Assembly (NCBI RefSeq): GCF_036373705.1
Contig: NC_089867.1
Location: 15,897,501 to 15,961,500, forward strand
DNA from: Amia ocellicauda
Taxonomy: Eukaryota > Chordata > Actinopteri > Amiiformes > Amiidae
Direction: 5' to 3'
Length of the DNA stretch: 64,000 bases
The notes beneath the pieces are model-generated. The model saw nothing but the letters and a program-made list of their open reading frames with translations. It ran no database searches and was not told where the DNA came from. Of this stretch, positions 36,490 through 49,100 are shown piece by piece (the first letter of the stretch is position 1; every line of letters starts with the position of its first letter). The translations under genes and the position numbers were made by a program.

Positions 36490-39400
36490 GATATGACAAA
36501 GAGTGAAATTAAAACAATTTAGAGAAAATGTGTCTTCTAAGAAGTCGTCTAAGCTTTTTTAGTAGCCTGTTTATTTTGTGTTGCCGAGAAGCAGAGTTTT
36601 AGTTTGATACAGACCAAATAGAGGAACTTTGGTTTGACACGCAGGTCTCCGGGGTGTGGTTTGAGTTATGTCACGCACTGCTGTTTCACCTGGCCCAGGG
36701 CATTCATATTTACAGATAGGCTGGCCCGGGCTGGCATTTAGGACTTTAAGGCCATCTCAAAAAGCTCAGTCGTTCGGCGACTCAGAAGCTCGGCATTCCT
36801 GAGCTTTTTGTAAATCACGGCCATTGTCCAAGGAGTGCAAGGAGCCAGAGGGATTGTGGGAATGTGTTGTTTTTCCTTTTTAAATCCCAGACAGAAAACA
36901 CTCTGAGCGATGGAGCCTGACATGGAAATAATTATTTGTGGCAATTTTATTTTGTTCTCAGCATAAAAAATGCCCTGGTTTTTGTTAAGAAACATTAGGA
37001 AGAGCTACCCATGTATATACAACATATTATTCAGACAAGCATTAGGCTACATTGCCGTAAGAAAACTCTTCCATGTGCAACAATAAAGTAACGATATTTG
37101 CTAAAGATCGCTTGTTTATTTCTTCAGTGCTAAACAAATATTGCACTTCAATCACTGCACTAATGTTTCCGCAGCGTTTTTTTTTTTTTAATGCGGCGGT
37201 CACAGTTCCCTAGCCCTGACCGTCTTCCCCCCACTAGAGGCCACCAATGTTCCCTTGCCTTTTTTCATTCTATCAATTAACATTCCTCCTCACCCTTGTG
37301 CACTTCTGCTCCTGTCCTTTGTTCTCATTGGTCCTGCTCTTGTCTTCCTAGTTTGTGCTCTCCTTTATAAACCCCTCACTCTTGGCAAAGTGTTGTTAGC
37401 TCTCCCTGCTTCACCAAGCCGTGTTCTCCTGGTTCCTGGTTCCTGGTTCCTTGTTCCTTGCCCTTTAACCTCTCTCGTGTGCCTTGTCCTTCCTCTTTTG
37501 CTTTATGCCCTGTCCTTGTCTCTGTCTCTATCTCTCTCTTTCTGTTCTGAATCTGTTTCTCTTGACCTCCTGGATTTTGACCTTATGCCTGTGACCTCGA
37601 CCTCGCCTTTGGATTCTCCTTGGTTTCTGTCTGCTCATTGCAGTAGCTCAGTTGGGTCCTGTCTCTAACAGCTTTACGGTCCTCCCACGAGGTAACCGTG
37701 ACAGCGGCGCACCCAAATTATGGGAGCATTCTTCTAGAACCTGTTGTATTGTAATCAATCACCAAAATGTGTGCTAGTAGATACCTGTCTGTAATTGATT
37801 GAGGAGAACCAGTTTGTCTTTAAACAGTGCAGCATGACCCCCTTAAATAATTACTCTTACTTCAGATTTGTAAATACCAGCAATTGTATGATTATTAATT
37901 TACTTACCCTTTCCCAGGGCAAATTAGTTTAAATAAAATATGTATGTTTCAAGAATAATCGTATAGTAACAGCAGTCATGGCATTTATAAATGTAAAAAC
38001 TTAAGTCCTAGTAAGTGCAAGTTTTACTAAAATATACACAGTCAATAATCTCAGGTATAGGATACAGTACCATGAATTCTAATAAGTGCTTATGTCCCGT
38101 GGCACCTCAATCTAAAAATATCTGTTATCCTAAAGCTAAGCTAAGTTTAACGCCACTCTGATATATTACTGAGTCAGACCTCAGTCCACACCCTCCCCAC
38201 ACAGGTTGTTTCAGATCTTGGCACAACAACAAGACACCAGGTTAATACAAAAGTACAAATTTCATTATCACAATAGAACATCAGCTATCAACACAGTACG
38301 TTATATAGAGAGACATATATTTAGATCTAAAACCGTTTTAAAATGCTTTTACTATACCATAAAATCCATCCCCAAATCTATAAAGGAATGTAATAAAAAA
38401 TACAATAACAATGCAAACTAAAACTCCTAAAATACTATACTAAAAGTACTCCCTCTCTCTGACTGTAATAAAGCAATGAAGGAATTAAGTGAAAAGCAAA
38501 CCATAGTTTAAAGTGAATAATTGAATAATTCAATACATAAAGAAACAAAATATGCATATAAAATATATAAAGCAGGGAATGAAGGAAAATAAATACAAAA
38601 TATATAAAAGTGAAAAATCAGCTGTCACCGTCTGCGACACATATTTATGAACTCTTAAATTAATGCAGTTATAAAAGCAGTCTTTCATATTTTAGAAGGA
38701 TTAACATCGATTTAACCTTTCAAAACTGAAAAGTAGACAATAAAGATGTCTGTGGCAATTTGACTTGGCACCCGGCCAGTATTTTGCCAGACTGTCTGGT
38801 ATTTTTATGTACTTTGATCCATGGGCGTCCCAAACATATTGTAGGTGGGATTCAATGACTGAAGGCCGGAGACCAAGTGCCAGAGGGGTCTGGAGGGCTT
38901 CCCCCTGAAATTGTTTTAAATGAAACCTCTGGAAACACGACCAGGATTTAGGACTGTGTCCGAAAGAAGCATTTTCGAGTGAAACGGCAGGCACAAGATT
39001 CAACAGGTCAATAGAAATGCGCCGAGAAAGAAAACTGTACAGGAGCTTTCACCAGTGATGGAATATGGAGTGAATGATTTTACTCAGCAGAAAAAATCTG
39101 AAATTCTTCGATGCTTAGGAATAGGATCAGGATCTTTTGTTTTTCCCATTTTCTTTTGCCCATCATTGAATGACCCACAATGACCCCCCCAGCCCACAAT
39201 GCGATGCGATGTGTGTATTACATTTAATTCAGTCACTACCATCGCGCTGCTTTAAGCAACATAAAACATTAGTATTACATTTCATTTTTGCATGAAAATA
39301 CTAGGATGTTACAAAGCAATTCAGCAGGGATAAAACAACAATAAGCTTGTCTTGTTAAACAATGTGTGTATTGCATTTCATTATGGCACAACAACTTTGC

Positions 39401-41738
39401 AACATCCTGTAAAGCAATATGCTGATAATTTTTCAACATATGTATTATTTTGTATGTTGACACTTGAAAGCTTCCAGAGTGCACGGCCAACCCTAGATCC
39501 CACACGGCAGTTCAGATTCTATCTTCCGATTCTATCTCAAGCTGATGTGTATTTTGATGCGTCTCTCTTCCCTGTCTGTCTACAAGTCAAGCACACCCCT
39601 CCACTTGAAAATGACGTATTTCCTTTGTAGGCGTGACGGCCACTTTGGGCCCAATCGGGTACCAGTGGAAACGGGGCAAAAGTTTGCACCTGGATCAGGA
39701 TCTAAATCTAAAGTATGTACAGGGTCTAAGAATGAGAACAGACCATACATGCTACATATGAAGGGGTTTCGGCGCTGACACAGCAGGAAGGTATCACTGC
39801 AGGGAGGCTGTTAAACATGGGGATGCCAGGGTGTTGTGGTGTAACTGTTTCATTGATAGTCTTGAATAATTAAATTGAATTTCGAGAATAACTTCGTTGG
39901 CCTTTTAAACAAAATGCTTTCGAACTGATTTTCAAAAGGCACTTTTCCCCATTTTTGAAAGCAACCTTTTATGTAGCGGACATATGAATAACATCTATCA
40001 ACACATATACACACATAATCACACAGCTTTCTTAATTTCATTTGAAGGCAGTTTGGGAATTCAACCTAGGCTTTATCTAGGTTGAGAAGAAGATGTTAAC
40101 AGTCGGTGCTAAGATTTCCTTACAGAATTAATTTGGAGCTGAGGATCCAGATTGTAAAATGTCTGCTGCTGTTACATCTACAACTGCCACAGTTGCTTTA
40201 ACTATGGGAAACATATTCATATGTATTAATTTTACAAAGTACACTTAAGAACTAAGAAGTAAATACACTTTAAACACTCCTGTTTATTAGCTCAATGCAC
40301 TACTGCTGCTGCTTCTGGTGCTATTGAAACTGTGACTAATACTATTGCTGGACGTTACTACCTACCGCTGCTGCTTGCGTGCCGGGCTGTGACACTGTGT
40401 ACAGAGCAGGGATTTTTATGAGAGGTTAGAGGGTGGGAGTAATCCCGGAGGCGACTGTGTTTGGGAAACTCTAGCTATTCTACAAATATTTACAGTGGAC
40501 GGGGGGGCTAGGACTGCCACATCAGTACATAACAGTGCTCAGCCCCTCCCCTTCTACCCTGGCACTCACTGCAGCTCAGGAGCTCCGGGCCCTGCGACTT
40601 CTCAACATCAACAGCCGGGGATGAGGAATGCGGGTCGGCAGTGTTTATCGGCGCAGTGGCAGGTGGGTATGGACTGCAGGGTGTACTCTGCCTCTCGCTG
40701 CCTATTATCTCCTGCACCTCCTCACTGCAGCCTACCCTCTCTGAAGGCTTCTGCGACTTCCTGGATAGCGGAAAAACTACAAAACGACCAGATTTTTACT
40801 TAGCTAAATAGTAACTTTTTAATTCCAGTCAAATCTGCACAGCGGGCTTTGTTTCATCTTTTGGAATAATAACAAGGGTCATTTAAAATAAACCCCACCT
40901 ACAAAAAGAAAAGTTGTGTAGGACCACAATCAAACGCACACAACAAATCATGGTCCCTGTGGAGGGAGTGCCGCAGGCCTGTGCAGAGGGCGAGGGTCAG
41001 TGACTTGGAGGAATCAGCTTCTGGTCTGACCTGTTCGAGGAGGTAAACGGGTCCTGGCTGCCTCCAAGTCTTTCCTTTCCTCCTCTCCCTGTGGTCGGAA
41101 ACAGAGTATGTGTTCCCAGCACTGCGTCTGCTGAGCTGTGGTAAAGAATGACAGATACAGATCTTGAATATTCTCTCTTTACTTCCTTGACCACAGACAC
41201 CGGGGTTTCCCCTGGCAAGGCCGTGTTCAGCAATGAAACAACGCATTTGGAATGAATTTGAATGATCTGTAGTTTAAAGTTTGGAAACCACAACAGCAGC
41301 AGCACTCGTGACATTACGCAGACAGACTGGTGAGTTTGTAGTCTGACTTGGCGGTGTTGTAACAGCTCAGTCAAGGCACTGTAGGTGACTTCTCCAATGA
41401 TGCATGGCCAGCCGCCTGTAGCCTGGGAGCAACAGACACTGGAAATCAAACACTGCTGGGGATCCCGAAGGGTTTACCGCAATACTTGTGAATTACATAA
41501 ACAGAGATCAGTCTGAGTTTAAACTTGGAGCAGCTCAAGGATGAAGGGAGATTTTTAAAGATCCCAGCTGGAAAAATGAAATTATTGTGAAAGGAAACAG
41601 CAACTCCTTGTTCTGGCCCCACTTAAAATTTAGATTTCAGGTTTATAGTTCACATTGCCTGTGAAATAACTAAATATGTTCATTTGGAACGTGTTGTATG
41701 TTTCCTTTGTTCTTGTTAAATGCATCTAATTTGCACTT
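36490..41738. other. Gene-poor intergenic stretch
   Basis: No exon series or known protein was found. A C/T-rich segment at about 37220-37700 with tandem CCTGGTT units is open for 137 codons on the plus strand, but its translation is low-complexity and unrecognisable. Its borders (TGCGGCGGTCACAG near 37190 and CCGTGACAGCGGCGCA near 37698) look like degenerate inverted repeats of an unclassified element. A small palindrome (TCAACCTAG...CTAGGTTGA) lies at 40061-40085. Confidence 0.45.
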
Positions 41739-41814
41739 AACACGTCCACCTCAGCGCGTGGCACCGTCGCTTCACATTGTCCACTGTTTCATACGTGCAC
41801 CTGTTCATGTTCAA
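41739..41814 (+). repeat. Left arm of a 76-bp perfect inverted repeat
   Basis: This 76-bp sequence (starts AACACGTCCACCTCAGCGCG, ends ACCTGTTCATGTTCAA) recurs as its exact reverse complement at 43686-43761. It contains six CpG dinucleotides in an otherwise AT-rich neighbourhood. It has no ORF and no clear tRNA-type promoter boxes. Nature unknown. Confidence 0.95.
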
Positions 41815-42586
41815 GTAAATAAGACAACCGTTTGACAATTTACATTTTGACAATTATCAAAAGGATGGTTTAGATTGCCTGTCGTCTACAGGTTTAGAGT
41901 CATTCAGCACTTTGCTATTAATGCTCTTTGTAGAATGCAAAACGCAGTTACATTTTATCAAATTGTCAAATTGACAAACAGGTAAAATCGACTGAACAGA
42001 GAAAAGCACGCAGGGTGAGAGTCCATTGAAACCAAATGAACAACGCTTGTCCCAAATTGATACTACACCCTTTCTTATCTGAAGATATTCTGGGCAAACC
42101 CAAAACAGCAGCTTCACCCGGCAACAGTTTCTTAAGAGAGGACACAGAATAAAAAACACTGTTTTGAGTATTGTCAATTGTATTAATCCTCTAAGGCCAT
42201 ACATGAATCCATAAAAATTGTAAGATACATTGTACCTTTTCAGAGTGATTTAACTTTACTCCCTTTTGTTATTACAAGTAACTAAGATGAATAACTAAAC
42301 TTACTACACTGCAACTGTTTAAAAATATATAACTGAGTGTATCAAAGAAAAATCAACATTTCACAGTATTGTCAGAAGAAATAACCAGCTTGAATTCATA
42401 AAGTTAACACCCAACGACTGTTTGGAGAAGGAAAATGTCTTCAAGACATTTAAGAGATTGTAAACAAAAGAATTAGACATCTATTTTTCTTCCTCAAGTT
42501 GAAATGTACGATGTCACTGTAATTTCATTAAATTGTTCTATTGGTATAAATATATGTAATTATATATGTATATATACATATATACA

Positions 42587-43206
42587 CACACAACCGGTCA
42601 GAAGTTTTAGAACATCTACATTTTTCCAGTTTTTATTGAAATGTACGCAGTTTAATGTCTCAAGTGTACTCTGAAATTAAAGCATAGAACAAATAAACAA
42701 TTCATGGAATCGTTTTGTTTAACAAAATTTAACCCCTTAAGCTGGCAAACCCCTCTGGTACACCAAATCCGCGTGCTTCTCTTTAATCACGTGAACACTT
42801 TACTGTTGTGTTGTTTGCCAAGTGATTGGTATCCCATGAAAGCTGAGACTCTCAGCTTTCTAACGATGTGAAGCATTCTCTGATGTGTTTTTTACCCCCG
42901 CATTTACATTGTGATTGAAACGCGCTGGTAGCCAAGAGAATAAGCTTTCAAACGATGTGCGCATTGTAGGAATACAGTATCACTTCTATGCACAACAGCT
43001 GTGTGTAACACTGCCAGATAATGCTTAAGAGGGTGTAGTAACAGTATATAACTCTGAAATGTACAATATTTATCAGTTTTGGGCAACCTAAACTTTTTTT
43101 CCTGCTTACCTTTGTACCATTTCAGGTTATTCACTGGACTTCAACTGCTTACATTTCAATAAAAACTGGAAAAATGGGGTTGTTCTAAAACTTTTGACTG
43201 GTAGTG
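42587..43206. mobile_element. Non-autonomous Tc1-like element
   Basis: The ends are about 55-bp inverted repeats containing GAAGTTTTAGAAC...TTTTTCCAGTTTTTATTGAA and its complement. The right end reads CTTTTGACTGGTAGTG followed by TA. The left end blends into a TA/CA microsatellite, so its first base is uncertain by a few positions. The roughly 620-bp interior has no transposase. It lies between the arms of the 76-bp inverted repeat. Confidence 0.8.
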
Positions 43207-43685
43207 TATATATACTAATTTGTGTCAGTAAAGAAAAAAAAGTTGAGAATCTAAAATGGGAACTTAACAACTGATTAGAACTGTGCACCAGTACATAAAC
43301 GCCGTGTGGCAATAATGTAACTGTGGAATGTGGTTTAAAGTTACAAAACATAATTACTGAAATCAGGGGCTGGTTACATATTCCTTATTAATCTTAATTT
43401 AGTTTTCTCTGTGGTTTAGTATCCTGCAAGAGGATGCTACACCCTGATCAGACTGCTGTCTGTAGCAACCATCTTGCTATTGCACAAGCCTATTAATCTA
43501 TTCACCATCTACATTTGCTTTGAAAAGCCTGGTTCTATATTTGCAAAATGCTGAATGACTCGGAGTCTGAAGACCATGAGGCAATTTCAAACAATCCATT
43601 TTCAAAACTTCATCATCATCAAAGTGACCGTCTAACATTTGTCTTGTTTGTTTACTTCATATATTTGTGAACTTTTTTCATCAAG

Positions 43686-43761
43686 TTGAACATGAACAGG
43701 TGCACGTATGAAACAGTGGACAATGTGAAGCGACGGTGCCACGCGCTGAGGTGGACGTGTT
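43686..43761 (-). repeat. Right arm of the 76-bp perfect inverted repeat
   Basis: Exact reverse complement of 41739-41814, 1871 bp away. The sequences just outside and inside each arm differ, apart from a short weaker inverted match (GAGTCATTCAGCA at about 41895 versus TGCTGAATGACTC at about 43550). Confidence 0.95.
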
Positions 43762-44683
43762 GAGAAATAAGCAATAAGAGTAACACCTTTATCACTCTGA
43801 AGATGCGTCAGCTCACACCCTAACCCAGGCTCAACCATCGTGACTGACCTGTCCGTGAATCTGCAGGTGACCAGCAAACCCCTGAAAAAGTGGATGAGGC
43901 TCTACAAAGCAGTTTATATCCCAGACAGCAAGATATTCTTGTGCTTTGTGCTGTGAATATAGTTGTTGGGTCTCTTAAAAATAAATAAAAAAGTGACTAA
44001 AGGTTGCATTCATAGATTGTACATATGCCTGTGGTACTGGTGACCCCAGTAAATTATGGTTATCTCAATGTTGGCTTTTTCAGGATGCCACTGTATCTGT
44101 AAACACCTTCACTATCTGTAAACATGAGCAATCAGCTTATTAATAAACTACAGTTAAAACAGTTATACTCTCCTTTTGAATGCTTGTTTCTAACCGTTAA
44201 ACTGTAAAAAAAAAAAAATTGTCAATTCAATTCCTAATACACGTTTCAATAATTTCAATGTCGGTGCTTGTATGTCTACATTTCCTTCTTCTTTTCTTAA
44301 TATCTTTCAGGGCATTGTTCCCGTTTGTGCAAACCTGTTCCTTTCTTGGTCGCTTCCTCCATTTTCTCAGTTTCTCTCTCTGCTTCTGCATGTTTAAGAA
44401 ATAAGCACAAATCTCAATCTCAAAGTAGTTCCTACCCAATGTTGGACTCTTGTGACGGTCTCACTCTCTCTCTATCTGTCTTTTGTGGTCACCCCTGTCC
44501 TGGGACTGCTCCTCCTGCTCTCTGTCTGTGTGCGTTTGCTGATATCCAGGAAACAACAGCCCACTACCCAGGCCCATGCCCCTTCTCTACAGCTGGGTCT
44601 CTACTGCCAGCTCTGTCCACTGGTCCAAATCACACACTCACTAAAACACAAACAAAACAAACATGTTATATAATTATATAATA

Positions 44684-45366
44684 GGAATGGAACTGGAAGA
44701 AGTAACGCATGAGAAAGATCTAGGAGTCTATATGGACTCATCACTTTCTCCATCCAAGCAATGTGGGGAAGCAATAAAAAAGGCAAACACAATGTTAGGG
44801 TACATTGTCAAAAGTGTAGAATTGAGAACAAGGGCAGTGATGTTCAGACTGTACAATGCACTAGTTAGAGCTCATCTGGATACTGTGGACAGTTCTGGGC
44901 TCCACACTTCAAGAAAGATATCGCTGCTCTAGAGGCAGTTCAGAGGAGAGCAACCAGACTTATTCCAGGTCTGAAGGGAATGTCCTACTGAGAGACTGAG
45001 GAACTGAACCTTTTCACCCTGGAAGAGAGGAGACTACGTGGGGACTTGATCCAAGTCTTCAAAATCATGAAAGGCATCGACCACATCAAACCAGAGGAGC
45101 TTTTCCAGATCAGCAGGGACACACGCACCCGGGGACACAAATGGAAATTGGGCTTCAAGGCATTCAAGACGGAAAACAGGAGACACTTCTTCACACAGTC
45201 ATCACAATCTGAACAAACTCCCCAGCGATGTGGCTGAAGCTGAAAATTTGGGAACATTTAAAATCAGACTGGATAGTATCCTTGAATCACTTATTAATGG
45301 ACACCAATCGAGCACGATGGGTCGAATGGCCTCCCCTCGTTTGTAAACTGTCTTATGTTCTTATGT
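44684..45366 (+). pseudogene. 3' fragment of a CR1/L3-like LINE (reverse transcriptase end)
   Basis: Conceptual translation in shifting frames gives the C-terminal end of a CR1/L3-type ORF2: [43 protein letters not shown], then ERRLRGDLIQVFKIMKGIDH and RDTRTRGHKWKL. Frameshifts and at least one stop break it. The 3' end GAATGGCCTCCCCTCG and TTCTTATG repeats match the tail at 17.6 kb. Such tails are the recognition end used for target-primed reverse transcription. Most of the element is missing by 5' truncation. Confidence 0.88.
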
Positions 45367-45739
45367 AACCTTAGCTCACATTATGACAAAAGAGAATATA
45401 GAATACGCAAATACACACAATGGTAGGCCGGACCTACAAAATCATAAACGGAAAGCAGGACTTCCAGAGATATAGTTTGATGGGTCGCACAGCACCTTAC
45501 TAGTCAATCTTGATTATTAAAAGATGTTAAGAATGTTACTTTGCATGTAAGAAATGTATCCTAACTGCAGGAACAGGAGGCGCCATCTGCAGGTCTCGCT
45601 CAGCTCTGCAGAGAGGAAGCCAGTGCAGCCAGGAAGGGCACCATCATGTGGCCACAGCAAGTCCTACAGCCCACTAGCAAGTTCTTAACCAAACCTCGGC
45701 AGATCAATTATTCAACAACAAGAAATCTGATTAAAGAGG

Positions 45740-45745
45740 TTTATT
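45740..45745 (-). terminator. Candidate polyadenylation signal of the KANSL1-family gene
   Basis: AATAAA on the minus strand, about 440 bp past the stop codon. Confidence 0.4.
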
Positions 45746-46185
45746 TCTGTATATATCAATATATTGTTTGTTTTTTAGTTTTTTATATATTACCTTTGCA
45801 CCTTTCAAGCATTCTGAGCTTTCTGGTCATAGATTTGTTTTTGCATGTTTTGGTGTACTTTTACAAATATCAAATCACTGGAGAAAACCTCACAAGCGCC
45901 TCTCACCGCTGAGGGAGCAGGTCTACGTGGGGAGGGGGGGGGTTGATGAGAACTTAGTCCGAGACAGACACAAACAGATACAGAGAGAGAGAGAGAAAAA
46001 TGCACAGAAATAGCTTAGGCATCTCCAGCACAGCGTGGAGACAGAGGTGGAGAGAGAAGAGAGCCTTTTGCATTGGTTCCCAGGCATCAGGTGAAACAGA
46101 CAGATGTGAGTTGGGGTGAGTGCAGTGGGGCATTTGTGTAGCGTGTCTGGGGCCCTCGTATCATCCATATGGGGGCCCCAGGGTG

Positions 46186-49100
46186 TCAGCACCCTCCTCG
46201 TAGCAGGTGATTAGTTTCAATACTGCAGATTCCCCCCGCCCCCTCTCCCTCAGCCGTGGCCGCAATGCACCGCATCTGTGGGGGCCGGGAGGGTGGCGGG
46301 AGAGGCGTTAGGGGGATCTCCGGTTCCCTGGGCGGGTCTGTGGTTGAGAGGGGGGGCGCAGGGGGATAGGACGTCTCTGTGGGGGAGAGGCAGCAGTCAG
46401 AGCGTCGAGAGGAGGTCCTGAGTGTGCCGCCGGGGGGCAGGGCGGCGGGCTGGAGGTCCTGGGCGGGCAGCGGGGGCCTGGGAGCGACGGGGGAGAGTTC
46501 AAGGCTGCCCACAGAGATGCCTGAGTCGGTGCTGTGGCTGCGAGCCCCGGTGGGGTCCTCGGGGGGGTAAGAGGGGGGCGGGGAGGGCTCCTCCTCCTTC
46601 AGCGACAGAAGCTCGTCCTCCGAAAGTGGGAACGACCGGCGCTCCCATGGCAAAACTGCCTGCACACGGAGACAAGAAGCACAGCATCAACAGACAAACT
46701 GTAGTAAACCGAACCTCTTATTTAACTCTTTGCTATTCATTGAACTGAACCAGGTACAGATTTGTCTTCAAAATGTCAGTGTTGGCCAGGGCTCGGGGGT
46801 CAGACTATTGTAAGCAACCAATCATACAATACAATGATGGATATAAAGGCTGATGTACACACCCACACAAGTTGAAAGAATACCATCCCCCCTCTCACCA
46901 GCTCCTCATCATCAGCCAGGGGCCCGCTACTGTCCTCAACTTCGGGGGGGCTCAGGGGCCACGGCTCCCACAGGTCCTCAGGGATCGGCTCAGGCGACGC
47001 AGGCTGGCCGTAGCCTAAAAACTGGGGGGGCAGCAGCTTTCCCTCTCCCCGTGCAGAGGACCTGAGAGAGAGAGAGAGAGTGAGTGAGTGAGTGAGTAAA
47101 ACCCCGTGATGAAGGTACGACAGACAAGACGCAGAATGCCACAGTGACACTGAACCCCCCCACCCTCACACTAACCTGCCCCCCCGGCGCTGGCTGGCTC
47201 TCTGGGCCCAGCTGCCCCAGCGGCTCCGCTCCTGGTCCTCACACACAGAATGACGGCTGAGAAACACTGCATCCAACATGTCCTCCACCTGCGGCACAGA
47301 CACACAGTCACAGTCACGGACTCACACACACGCACGCACACACACGCACGCACTTACATGCCTGACTGACAGATGGACACAGCACTCTCACAAACAGACA
47401 GACAGATGGATGGATGGATGCAAAGCTCACCTCTTCCCCTTCTTCCTCTGCAAGAGATGATGGGGGGTTCCCAGGGTCAAAGGTCACCTGGCCAGCAGGT
47501 GAGAGAGAGGCACAGTCCAGCTGCCTCCAACTACAAGAGAGAGAGGGAGGGAGGATGAAGGATGCAAAGCCACACACTATACCATGCCAGCTGTGTCCGT
47601 GTGTGTCCGTGTGTCCTGACCTGGGGGTGAGGATTTCTTTGTACTGCAGTTTCTGGACACGCGCGCCCCCCCCCAGGCCCAGCGGCATCACCATGTTATT
47701 GATGTCAAACGAGCTCTCGCCTCGCCGCCGCCGGCTGGGCTGCAGACAGAGCACAGGGGCCAGGAGTGAGTACAGTGCAACAGTTTGGTCACCATTACAT
47801 TCACATTCACATCAAACGCAGGGAACACTGGCTGACCCACCTGTGGGGGAGTGGAGAGGGGGGTCTCAGCAGCTGTGTGCAGGGGGCACTCGGGGAGGGG
47901 TCTGGTGACGACACTGAGGCTGACCGAGCTCTTGTTCAGCTTCTCACTGCGACCGTCGGCACCTGGCAACCACAACAGACAGTCTAGCGTCCCGATAAAC
48001 ACCACAGTGCGTAACAACAACACGCCACGATGTTCCAGAGTGTGTAGAAAGACTGTGTGTCAAGTGGCCCTGTCAGGGAGTGTATACGTTTTACTCACAG
48101 GTGGGATGTGGAGGGTGAGGGGGTGTGTGTCCGGGGCTTTGGTGGGGGTCGGGGAGTTTCCTCTTCTGTCTTGAGAGCCGCTGAGGCCCCCCAACCCTAG
48201 AGTCTAGCCAGGGAGTGGGGAGTGGCTCCTCCCGCCGCCGGAGAGCATGGCGGGGGAGAGAAGGGCAGAGTGGCGCAAGTCCACAGTGCACAGCCAGGGG
48301 AACATCTGTGGGGGAGGAGGAAGAGCCGTTACAACACAGCTACACCATGTACATTGTAAATAAAATAGAGGGGCATCTGAGTGGACTCACTATTACACAA
48401 TAGACCTTCTTGCTACACAGTAATGTTCTAACCCAGCTTGTGGCGGGGGGACTCACCGCGGGGTTGGGACAAGACATGGTGCAGGCAGGGGTCCAGCCTG
48501 ACCCGGCGCTCCCACACTGACCCCCGAACACTTCCTGCAGACTGGGGGGACGGTGGACCGCCCCCGCACAGCACACACACTGAGGGAGGCTCACAGGAGC
48601 ACTGCACACAAACAGCCTGAGACTGAGATTGAGAAAAAAAGCAGAGAGAGTTTGTAAGAAGTAGAAATAATTAACAGAAGCGATAGCAACATGACTTTTT
48701 AGGGTTATACCAAACAAGAAAGGACAATTTCGCCTCCCTCTCTCACCTTGGTCCTGCACGGCGGCCCCCCACCCAGGCGGAGCAGCTGGCCCTGACGGCG
48801 TTCCTGCAGCGCTCGGACCCGTGCCGCCGTGCCACTGTGGTTGGGGGAGCAGGGGAGGGCCTCCTCTTGCAGCCTCTTCCTGAGGGGATCCGGGGGGCCG
48901 GGCACAGAGCTGGGGGAGAACAAACACTGTGAGGGTAGAGCTGGAGTATTTGATTAGACTAGGTCTGAGGTTCTCTCCAGGGCCAGAAACTGTGTGTGCT
49001 AAATTCTGTTAGTTGATTAAATAATTAATTGATAAAAGGTATTGAAGCAAAAGGCAAATTAACTGTATTGTGCCCCAGTTATCACCCCCATTGACCAACA

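Noticed and set aside
32928-36740. Possible large DNA transposon bounded by GGCGGACTGGCC and GGCTGGCCCGGGCTGGC
   Set aside because: The two ends are only loosely complementary and no target duplication was found. The Tc1 element between them is self-contained.
37255-37668. 137-codon plus-strand ORF with Leu-rich hydrophobic sequence
   Set aside because: C/T-rich low-complexity DNA with CCTGGTT tandem units gives Leu/Ser/Pro by composition. No start context, exon partners or known family.
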